Below, piece after piece: positions 57,671 to 64,000 of a stretch of 64,000 nucleotides of DNA. Source of the DNA: Holophagales bacterium (GTDB lineage Bacteria > Acidobacteriota > Thermoanaerobaculia > Multivoradales > Multivoraceae); the NCBI GenBank assembly GCA_009845425.1, contig VXZQ01000009.1, positions 227,714 through 291,713 of the forward strand, in the 5' to 3' direction. Positions within the stretch are counted from its first letter, which is position 1. Each line of letters opens with the position of its first letter. The notes beneath the pieces were generated by a model. That model worked only from the letters and a program-made list of their open reading frames with translations, did not search any database and had not been told where the DNA came from. The position numbers and the translations under genes are program-made.

Positions 57671-58158
57671 GCGCATCGGAGAAAGCAGAGAGTCCGGCGG
57701 TCCACGGTGATGAGAGCGCCGCCTCTCGCCGCGGCGAAAGACTGAGCCCCGGTTTCAGGCGGTTCATCTTCTGGTGTGTCGTCCTGTACTACGCGTTCTA
57801 TGCGGTCGGCGTGTTCTTGATCTCTAACGAACGATCGTCTCTCGAGCAGTCGCTTCTGGTTCTGGGCTTTGCTCTGTTGACCGGCGCCTATGCCGGTGTG
57901 GGCATCGCGGCTTGGGGCCTGCCTGGTTCAGGCTCTGCGCGTCACCTGACCCTGCTCGATCGGTTGGATCGAGTGCCCGACTGGCTGGCGTACTCCGTCT
58001 TGTTTCTTGGGGGTGCGCTGTTCTTACTCGCCTTCATCGCTGGCATGCCGCGAGTGGGGATGGGGGAGTTCTTTGGACCGGCCCTTCCTACTGCTCTCGG
58101 CCTCTTTTGGTTGGGGGTCGTCTGTGGACCGCGGCCGCTCGTGGGCCGTCGCCGCTAG
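57667..58158 (+). CDS. Membrane protein of unknown function (about four helices)
   Basis: 163 residues, start ATG at 57667 overlapping the small gene upstream. Four hydrophobic segments: 'FIFWCVVLYYAFYAVGVFLI', 'LLVLGFALLTGAYAGVGIAA', 'WLAYSVLFLGGALFLLAFIA' and 'PTALGLFWLGVVCG', with charged N- and C-termini. Lower GC than the neighbours. No family recognised. The next gene (58205) starts 46 bases later. Confidence 0.6.
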   Translation: MSASEKAESPAVHGDESAASRRGERLSPGFRRFIFWCVVLYYAFYAVGVFLISNERSSLEQSLLVLGFALLTGAYAGVGIAAWGLPGSGSARHLTLLDRLDRVPDWLAYSVLFLGGALFLLAFIAGMPRVGMGEFFGPALPTALGLFWLGVVCGPRPLVGRRR

Positions 58159-58204
58159 GGCGGCACCTCAAGACACGCTCGGCAGCGGCCCTAAGCGGAG
58201 GAGC

Positions 58205-59050
58205 ATGCGGTCCCCAGTTCTCTGTCCGAAGCTCAGCCTTCTGTTCTTCCTCGCGGCATCGATCGCCGGCTTCGCCACCACACCAGCCCAGGCCCAACGA
58301 GACCCCGGCACCACCTTCCGCGACTGCGACGTCTGCCCCGAGATGGTCGTCGTACCGGCCGGCTCCTTCGTCATGGGCTCGCCGACGGACGAACCGGGCC
58401 GCTACGACGACGAGGGCCCGGCGCACGAGGTGACGATCGCCGAGCCCTTCGCCATCGGCGTCCGCGAGGTGACCTTCGAAGAATGGGACGCCTGCGTGGC
58501 GGCCGGCGGCTGCGAGGGCTACGACGCGGGCGACGAGGGCCGCGGGCGCGGCAGCCGGCCCGTGCTCAACGCGAACTGGGACAACGCCCGGGCCTACGTC
58601 TTCTGGCTGACCGCCGTCACCGGCGAGGCCTACCGCCTGCCCAGCGAGGCCGAGTGGGAGTACGCCGCACGCGGCGGGACCTCGACCCGCTATAGCTGGG
58701 GCGACGAACCGAGCGCCGCGCACGCGAACGGCGAGCAGGATCACGGCTGGCCGGACGACGGCCACCGCTACACCGCGCCGACCGGGTCGTTCGCGCCGAA
58801 CCCGTTCGGGCTGTACGACGCGCACGGCAACGTCTGGGAGTGGACCGCCGACTGCTGGAACGACAGCTACGACGGCGCCCAGACGGACGGCAGCGCCTGG
58901 CTCGACGGCGACTGCGTGGGCCGCGTCACCCGCGGCGGCGCCTACAACGGCGGCCCCGCCTACCTGCGCTCCGCGATGCGGCTCAAGATCTACTCCCAGT
59001 TCCGCAGCTACTTCATCGGCTTCCGCGTCGCGCGATCGCTCGCTCCCTGA
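58205..59050 (+). CDS. SUMF1/FGE-like fold protein without maturase cysteines
   Basis: About 281 residues from the ATG at 58205, which opens a signal peptide ('LSLLFFLAASIAGFATTPAQ'). 'MVVVPAGSFVMGSPTDEPGR', 'YRLPSEAEWEYAARGG', 'GNVWEWTADCWNDSY' and 'GGAYNGGPAYLRSAMRLKI' give the FGE-sulfatase domain. At the place of the two active-site cysteines of the 24804 gene it has none, so it should not activate sulfatases; it more likely binds a ligand or modifies another partner. The following TonB receptor gene begins 136 bases later. Confidence 0.8.
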   Translation: MRSPVLCPKLSLLFFLAASIAGFATTPAQAQRDPGTTFRDCDVCPEMVVVPAGSFVMGSPTDEPGRYDDEGPAHEVTIAEPFAIGVREVTFEEWDACVAAGGCEGYDAGDEGRGRGSRPVLNANWDNARAYVFWLTAVTGEAYRLPSEAEWEYAARGGTSTRYSWGDEPSAAHANGEQDHGWPDDGHRYTAPTGSFAPNPFGLYDAHGNVWEWTADCWNDSYDGAQTDGSAWLDGDCVGRVTRGGAYNGGPAYLRSAMRLKIYSQFRSYFIGFRVARSLAP

Positions 59051-59062
59051 CTGTGCTACTTT

Positions 59063-59077
59063 GTTGAAACAGCGTTA
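59063..59077 (-). promoter_or_regulatory. Shared dyad motif upstream of TonB receptor 3
   Basis: Plus strand TTGAAACA-G-CGTTAGAC; on the minus strand TAACGCTGTTTCAAC matches the 39104 site in 12 of 15 positions. It lies 110-124 bases before the receptor start. Confidence 0.45.
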
Positions 59078-59186
59078 GACGTTGCGGCGTCCTGACAGGT
59101 AGCGCCCCTCTCTCTGCCGATTCGCGCCCCCGCTTCCAAGCGTGCGGGTGAGTGTTCTTTTCACCATCTCGGAGGGAGATTGCGCC

Positions 59187-61952
59187 ATGAGACAGAGATC
59201 CACGGTTCGCTTGACGTACACCGGTGTCGCGGCCCTGGCTGTCCTCGTCTGCGCCGGGGCCGCCTGGGCGCAGAACGGACCGTCCGTCCAGGGGACGATC
59301 ACCGAGAAGGAATCCGGAGCCCTGCTCCCCGGCGCTGAGGTGTCGCTCCGAGACACTCCCCACCGCACCCTGTCGGGCAGTGACGGCCGCTACCGGCTCG
59401 ACGGCGTGCCGGCCGGCGACTACACGCTCGACGTGAACTACGTCGGCTTCGAGGACTTCGAGGCCGGCGTCACGGTCGCGGCCGGGGAGACGGTCTCCCT
59501 GGCGATCGAGCTGGACGCCCGCTACGAGTTCGCCGAGGAGATCGTCGTTCAGGCGGTCCGCTTCGGGCAGAGCAAGGCGCTCAACGAGCAGAAGCAGGCG
59601 ATCAACATCAAGACCGTTCTGTCCGAAGAGCAGATCCAGAGCTTCCCGGACCTGAACACGGCGGAAGTCCTGCAGCGCGTCAGCGGCGTCGCCATTCAGC
59701 GGGACAACGGCGAGGGCCGTTTCGTCTCCATGCGCGGCACCCCGTCGGCGATGACGAACATCACGATCAACGGCCAGCAGGTGGCGTACTCGAACAGTGC
59801 GAATCGCATGGTCGAGCTCGACGTCATCTCGGCCGCTCAGTTGACCGGTATCGAGGTGACCAAGGTCCTGACACCGGACATGGACGCCGACTCGGTCGGC
59901 GGAGCGGTCAACCTGAAGACGCGGAGCGCGTTCGACCAACCGGACGGCGTGACGAACTTCACGTTGGGCTTCGGCGACAACTCGATCGCCGACGGCACGC
60001 ACTCGCGCTCGGCGTTCAACTACTCGACCGTGGGGGGCGCGAACGACAACCTCGGGTTCTCGATCGGCGTCAACTTCGCGCGCACCGCGGCCGAACGCCA
60101 CAACAACGAGCACAAGTGGGGGAGCGAGGACACCGTCGGCGGCGTCGAGATCCCCTACGCGCTGACCAACACGGAGGCGCAGTTCTCGGCCAACGACCGC
60201 GACCGCTACGGCGCCAACGCGCGCCTCGAGGTGCGGATCAACGACAACCACAAGCTCGACTTCGCCGTGGTCCAGAACTACCGCGAAGACGACCAGGACC
60301 GGCAGATCACGCGGATTCGCTGGGACAAGGGCAAGTACCTCAGCCCGACGGAGGTCGAGGGCCTGCGGCTGGTGAAATCCCTGCACGATCGGCTCGAGGA
60401 GCAGGAGATCACGGCCTACAGCGTCAGCGGGGAGCACCGGTTGGGACTGTCCGTGCTCGACTTCAGCCTGTCCACGAGTTCCGCCTTCACCAAGAAGCCG
60501 GAAGGGCAACTCAAGCCGGAGTTCCAGGCCCGCGGGTTCGACCTGAACGTGACCGACATCGGTAGCAAGGCGCCGGGTTGGGATTCGACCAGGCAGGACA
60601 TTCACAACAGCGGCATCTTCGAGTTCGACGCCGTGGACGAGAAGTTCGAGAACACGACCAGCACGATCGACACCGCCAAGGTGGACCTCACCCGGCCGAT
60701 GCAGTGGGGCAGCGATACCGGTGAGTTCAAGCTGGGCGTGAAGGTCCGCGCGCTGCAGAAGGATCGCGCCGACCTCCGCTCGAAGTGGAAGTGGAAGGGC
60801 GACAACCTGTTCCTCGACCAGTTCGAGGCCGGGGGTACGAACATGACCGAGGGCGGCTACAACCTCGGCCAGCAGTACAACCGCTCGGGTTTCCGCTCCT
60901 TCTTCTACGGCAACCAGGGCCCGAACGGGTTCGTCGAGGAAGTGCGCAACGACGTCAACCTGGGCGAGCCGTACAACGCCGAGGAGGACATCAACAGCGT
61001 CTACGCGATGACCACCCAGGAGTACGGAAAGCTGACGATGCTGCTGGGTGTGCGGGCCGAGTTCAACGACCTGGACTACTCGGCCGCCAACCTCGTGGTC
61101 AACGACGACGACGTGCTCAGGAACACGCAGGAAAGCGTGTCGCGGTCCTACGACTTCGTCTATCCCAACCTGCAGTTCCGCTACGCCGTGTCGGACGAAA
61201 CCCTCGTGCGAGCCGCGTTCACGCGCAGCATGGCGCGGCCCAACTTCTGGGATTCGATGCCGTTCTCGTACACCCACACGGACGACGAGGAGATCATCCG
61301 CGGCAATCCGTATCTCGATCCGGCGCTAGCCAACAACGTCGACTTCCTGGTCGAGCGGTTCCTGGACAACGTCGGCATCATCTCGGGCGGCGTGTTCTTC
61401 AAGAGCGTCGACGACTTCAACTTCGTCACCGCGACGACGCAGCGCGGCGGGGAGTTCGACGGTTTCGACGTGGAGGAACCGGTCAACGGCGGCAACGCGG
61501 ACCTGATGGGCATCGAGGTCGCCTGGCAGCAGCACTGGGATTCGGGTTTCGGCATCTACGCGAACTACACGTACACCGACGTGATGAGCATCGACCTGGG
61601 CGAGCAGACCGACCGGGACGACATCAACGTGCTGCCGGAACAGAGGGAGAACGTGGGCAACCTGGCGCTCATCTACGAGAAGAACCGGATCCTGACGCGG
61701 CTCGCCCTCAACATGAGCGACCGGTGGCTGAGCGAGGTGGGCGACGAGGCCGGCACCGACGAGTGGGCCGACTCGGCGATGTACCTCGACTACTCCTTCA
61801 CCTATCTCTTCGAGAACGGTCTCGAGCTGTTCCTGCAGGCCAACAACCTGACGGAAGAGATCGTCTATCTCTACCGGGGTATCGCGAGCCGGGCTTCCCA
61901 GCAGGACATCACCGGCCGGACCTTCAACGCCGGCATGCGCTGGTCGTTCTAG
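59187..61952 (+). CDS. TonB-dependent receptor 3 with carboxypeptidase-regulatory-like N-domain
   Basis: About 921 residues from the ATG at 59187, preceded by CGGAGGGAGA; the track start is 15 residues upstream. Signal 'GVAALAVLVCAGAAWAQ', regulatory-like domain 'GPSVQGTITEKESGALLPGA', then plug motifs 'EEIVVQAVRFGQSKALNEQK', 'DLNTAEVLQRVSGVAIQRDN' and 'GIEVTKVLTPDMDADSVGGA'. The barrel ends 'GRTFNAGMRWSF' with the classic terminal Phe. 'SKALNEQKQAINIKTVLSEE' resembles the receptor group often linked to carbohydrate uptake. The symporter gene follows after a repeat, so both may serve one substrate. Confidence 0.88.
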   Translation: MRQRSTVRLTYTGVAALAVLVCAGAAWAQNGPSVQGTITEKESGALLPGAEVSLRDTPHRTLSGSDGRYRLDGVPAGDYTLDVNYVGFEDFEAGVTVAAGETVSLAIELDARYEFAEEIVVQAVRFGQSKALNEQKQAINIKTVLSEEQIQSFPDLNTAEVLQRVSGVAIQRDNGEGRFVSMRGTPSAMTNITINGQQVAYSNSANRMVELDVISAAQLTGIEVTKVLTPDMDADSVGGAVNLKTRSAFDQPDGVTNFTLGFGDNSIADGTHSRSAFNYSTVGGANDNLGFSIGVNFARTAAERHNNEHKWGSEDTVGGVEIPYALTNTEAQFSANDRDRYGANARLEVRINDNHKLDFAVVQNYREDDQDRQITRIRWDKGKYLSPTEVEGLRLVKSLHDRLEEQEITAYSVSGEHRLGLSVLDFSLSTSSAFTKKPEGQLKPEFQARGFDLNVTDIGSKAPGWDSTRQDIHNSGIFEFDAVDEKFENTTSTIDTAKVDLTRPMQWGSDTGEFKLGVKVRALQKDRADLRSKWKWKGDNLFLDQFEAGGTNMTEGGYNLGQQYNRSGFRSFFYGNQGPNGFVEEVRNDVNLGEPYNAEEDINSVYAMTTQEYGKLTMLLGVRAEFNDLDYSAANLVVNDDDVLRNTQESVSRSYDFVYPNLQFRYAVSDETLVRAAFTRSMARPNFWDSMPFSYTHTDDEEIIRGNPYLDPALANNVDFLVERFLDNVGIISGGVFFKSVDDFNFVTATTQRGGEFDGFDVEEPVNGGNADLMGIEVAWQQHWDSGFGIYANYTYTDVMSIDLGEQTDRDDINVLPEQRENVGNLALIYEKNRILTRLALNMSDRWLSEVGDEAGTDEWADSAMYLDYSFTYLFENGLELFLQANNLTEEIVYLYRGIASRASQQDITGRTFNAGMRWSF

Positions 61953-61965
61953 GAGGGGCCACACA

Positions 61966-62025
61966 CTGGGTGCGCCGGCCTTCTGGCCGGCATCAGGCGC
62001 GACGCCGCGGAGCGGCGAGCGCGAG
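61966..62025. repeat. Dispersed structured repeat, copy R9
   Basis: GCCGGCC-TTCT-GGCCGGC then GCCGC-GGA-GCGGC within GGCGCGA...GCGAGCGCGAG. Identical to 55925-55981. Lies between TonB receptor 3 and the symporter, ending 20 bases before the symporter ATG. Confidence 0.8.
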
Positions 62026-62045
62026 TTCTTTCGGCCGCCTGATCC

Positions 62046-63614
62046 ATGAACCCCCCCTCCCTCCACTTCGTCGACTACCTGATCATCGGGGCGAGCCTCG
62101 TCCTGTCGGTCGGGGTCGGCGTCCGCTTCGCGAAGGCCCAGTCGACGACGTCGAAGTACTTCGCCGCCGGCCGCAACGTGCCGGTGTGGGCGATCGGTCT
62201 GTCGATCTTCGCGACGCTGATCAGCAGCATCACCTTCCTCGCCTACCCGGGCGACGGCTTCGCCGGCAACTGGGTGCGCCTCGTGCAGGGCCTGATGGTG
62301 CCGATCGTCGTGCTGCTCGGCATCGGCTTCATCGTGCCGATGTACCGCAAGGTCATCGGGCTCAGCGCCTACGAGTACTTCGAGCGCCGTTTCGGCTACC
62401 TGGCCCGGCTCTACGCCTCGCTGGCGTTCGTGCTGGCCCAGTTCGCCGGCATGGGCTCGGTGTTCTTCCTGCTGGCGCTGGCGGTCTCGAGCATGACCGG
62501 CATCGGCGTCGTCACGGTGGTCCTGGTGCTCGGCCTGGTGGTGACCGTCGTCACCCTCCTGGGCGGGATGGAGGCGGTCATCTGGCTCGACGTGATCCAG
62601 GGGCTGCTGCTCATCCTGGGCGGGCTCGTCACCCTGCTCGTCATCGCGGTCAAGCTCGACGGCGGCTTGGGCCAGGTGTTCACCGTCGCGGCGGCCGAGA
62701 ACAAGGTGAGCTTGGGTTCCTTCGACTGGAACCTGGTCGAGCTGACCTTCTGGGTGATGGCGATCAACGGCATCTTCTACGCCGTCCAGAAGTACGGCAC
62801 CGACCAGACGATGGTGCAGCGCTACCTGACCGCCCGGTCGGACCGGGAGGCGATCCGGGCCTCGATCGGCGGCGTGCTGATGGTGGTGCCGGTGTGGGTG
62901 CTGTTCATGTTCATCGGCACCGCGCTCTACGCCTTCTACCAGGGCAGCCAGGCCACCGCGTCGCTGCCCGACGGCCTGCGCGCCGACGCCGTCTTCCCAC
63001 ACTTCATCCTGAACGAGATGCCGGTCGGCGTCATCGGGCTGATCATCGCGGCGCTGCTGGCCGCCGCCATCTCCTCGCTCGACTCGGACCTCAACTGCCT
63101 GGCGGCGGTCGCCGTCGACGACTACTACAAGAAGCTCCGGCCCCGGAGCACCGAGCTGCAGCGAGTGCGCGTCGGGAAGATCGTCGTCACGCTGTCGGGA
63201 GTCGGCTCGATCGTCGTCGCGCTGATCTACGTCGCCGCCGGCGACGCGGGCGTCCTGGCGACGGTGTTCGCGCTCTACGCGATCTTCTCGGGCGGCATCG
63301 CCGGGATGTTCCTGCTCGGCATCTTCGTGCCGCGCGTCAACAAGGAGGGCCTCTACGTCGGCATCGGCGTCTGCGTGCTGTTCACCGCCGCGGCCCTGCT
63401 GACGTCGACCGAGTTCAGCCTCGGCGGCGAACCGCGCATCTGGCTGGATTTGGGCCCGCTCAACTACACGCAACACAACTACATGCTCGGCGTGTACAGC
63501 CACATCGTCCTGTTCGGCGTCGCCTGGGCGGCGAGTTACTTCTTCCCCGCGCGGGACGTGGACAGGAACCTGACCTATGCTGGTTGGAAGGACCGGAAGC
63601 GAAGCGCGGGGTAA
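62046..63614 (+). CDS. Sodium:solute symporter (SSS family)
   Basis: 522 residues, about 13 membrane helices. 'VDYLIIGASLVLSVGVGVRF', 'TTSKYFAAGRNVPVWAIGLS' and 'IFATLISSITFLAYPG' (sodium-site helix 1), 'YRKVIGLSAYEYFERRFGYL', and 'IGLIIAALLAAAISSLDSDL' (helix 8 sodium site). This is the usual SSS order. Likely imports a sugar, sialic-acid-like compound or amino acid with sodium. It follows a TonB receptor, so the pair could carry one substrate across outer and inner membranes. No strong ribosome site is seen because repeat R9 occupies the leader. Confidence 0.87.
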   Translation: MNPPSLHFVDYLIIGASLVLSVGVGVRFAKAQSTTSKYFAAGRNVPVWAIGLSIFATLISSITFLAYPGDGFAGNWVRLVQGLMVPIVVLLGIGFIVPMYRKVIGLSAYEYFERRFGYLARLYASLAFVLAQFAGMGSVFFLLALAVSSMTGIGVVTVVLVLGLVVTVVTLLGGMEAVIWLDVIQGLLLILGGLVTLLVIAVKLDGGLGQVFTVAAAENKVSLGSFDWNLVELTFWVMAINGIFYAVQKYGTDQTMVQRYLTARSDREAIRASIGGVLMVVPVWVLFMFIGTALYAFYQGSQATASLPDGLRADAVFPHFILNEMPVGVIGLIIAALLAAAISSLDSDLNCLAAVAVDDYYKKLRPRSTELQRVRVGKIVVTLSGVGSIVVALIYVAAGDAGVLATVFALYAIFSGGIAGMFLLGIFVPRVNKEGLYVGIGVCVLFTAAALLTSTEFSLGGEPRIWLDLGPLNYTQHNYMLGVYSHIVLFGVAWAASYFFPARDVDRNLTYAGWKDRKRSAG

Positions 63615-63678
63615 GGAGGCGAACAGACGATGACCTTTGAGTTGCGTAGAGAAGCGAGCCGCCTGCACCGCCCGTTCT

Positions 63679-63818
63679 CTAGGTGCGCGGACCTTCTGGT
63701 CCGCTCGGGGGCGAAGCCGCGGAGCGGCGTAGCCCGAAGAATGCGGTCGCCGGCTTCGCCGGCGGCGATTCTGACGTCGCCTTCGGCGGCAAGCGGACCA
63801 GAAGGTCCGCGCACCCAG
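63679..63818. repeat. Dispersed structured repeat, copy R10 (full length)
   Basis: About 140 bases. Terminal hairpins GCGGACC-TTCT-GGTCCGC and GCGGACC-AGAA-GGTCCGC; internal GCCGC-GGA-GCGGC and TCGCC-TTC-GGCGG. The internal plan follows R6, but the terminal stems have different, mutually compensating bases. Confidence 0.82.
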
Positions 63819-64000
63819 AGAACGGGCGTCGACGTAGCCCGTTTCTCTACTGCAGTCGTAGCAGCCCTCGCCCTGGCAGCCTGCGGCACCGCCCCCGAAT
63901 CGCAACCCACCACCGCCACCGACGCCCCCCCCGCCACCCCCGGGTACAGTGGCAGATACACAAGACCGCCCCCCCCAGACCAAAGAAGGAGGGGTAAAGC
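63741..64000 (+). CDS. Lipoprotein, N-terminal part, cut by the window end
   Basis: Not in the ORF track because it has no stop before the window end. The frame from 63828 on reads 'VARFSTAVVAALALAACGTA', a typical lipoprotein signal with lipobox LAAC, followed by a Pro/Thr-rich linker ('ESQPTTATDAPPATPGYSG'). The only in-frame ATG upstream is at 63741, inside repeat R10, which would add about 29 repeat-encoded residues. The ORF listed at 63683..63997 is a shadow. Function cannot be told from this much. Confidence 0.55.
   Translation, partial: MRSPASPAAILTSPSAASGPEGPRTQRTGVDVARFSTAVVAALALAACGTAPESQPTTATDAPPATPGYSGRYTRPPPPDQRRRGK

Noticed and set aside
60785-63640. 951-residue plus-strand ORF
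   Set aside because: Shadow frame of TonB receptor 3 and the symporter; it crosses repeat R9 and has no family motif.
11138-63818. The dispersed repeats as a CRISPR array
   Set aside because: Copies are kilobases apart, vary in length and stem sequence, and have no spacer periodicity; no cas-like gene is present.
61326-63983. 885-residue minus-strand ORF
   Set aside because: Antisense to the same two genes; His/Asp/Arg-rich composition typical of reverse-frame shadows.
1-64000. tRNA or rRNA genes
   Set aside because: Reading both strands I found no cloverleaf-like segment with a TTCGA-type T-loop in a suitable intergenic place and no rRNA core motif. A covariance scan was not possible.

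Overview
The window looks like a chromosomal stretch of a high-GC member of the Acidobacteriota, possibly Thermoanaerobaculia-like. Pointers are an acidobacterial-type VWFA protein, three large TonB-dependent receptors (two with a carboxypeptidase-regulatory-like N-terminus), several PQQ-type beta-propeller proteins, a DUF3604 protein, and an FG-GAP protein carrying a duplicated 'VLDGCAxNGHxWVY' module. I assign no species, and this placement is inference from gene content and base composition. I saw no rRNA, tRNA or CRISPR.

Layout. (1) 1-9.7 kb is an accessory island, visibly less GC-rich in places. It holds a decaying HicAB toxin-antitoxin module and a second, more degraded copy at its far end; a TIR-like plus SLATT (two-TM effector) gene pair; a pentapeptide-repeat/TIR-like protein with a small partner; an FG-GAP surface protein; an IS3-type transposase remnant; and an alpha/beta hydrolase. 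(2) 9.7-16 kb: cyclase, acyl-CoA dehydrogenase and PQQ-propeller genes on the minus strand, divergent from an MBL hydrolase and a PQQ-propeller gene. (3) 16-17.5 kb: an orphan of unknown function and a DUF433/DUF5615 toxin-antitoxin pair. (4) 17.5-26.5 kb: DUF3604 protein, three sulfatases, a PhyH dioxygenase, a true formylglycine-generating enzyme (the sulfatase activator) and a phosphoesterase. This is a self-sufficient sulfated-substrate module. (5) 26.5-31 kb: a compact minus-strand operon of TetR regulator, PfkB kinase, ketose-3-epimerase-like protein, class I aldolase and cyclase. It fits the path ketose epimerisation, phosphorylation, aldol cleavage. (6) 31-39 kb: VWFA/TonB fusion, a rifampicin-phosphotransferase-like PEP-utilising protein, an SDR and a diheme protein. 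(7) 39-64 kb: TonB receptors, two serine hydrolases, a class III aminotransferase, a YejABEF-type peptide importer, a PQQ-propeller protein, a DsbA-like tandem protein, an SUMF1-like protein, a sodium:solute symporter and a lipoprotein cut by the window end.

Two window-wide signals stand out. First, a dispersed family of GC-rich structured repeats (about 45-155 bp, at least ten copies from 11 to 64 kb) has hairpin stems that change in a compensatory way around a near-constant TTCT loop. Copies lie between genes, at convergent gene ends, inside a coding sequence in frame, at the C-terminus of an aminotransferase, and across the start/signal-peptide region of several exported proteins. I found no copy in the 1-9.7 kb island. 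Second, a 15-17 bp dyad (half-site near TTGWAACA) occurs upstream of the TetR gene and of two TonB receptors, suggesting a shared regulon.

The best candidates for an undescribed system are the TIR/SLATT pair with its neighbouring pentapeptide-TIR-like pair (putative immunity signalling) and the structured repeat family.
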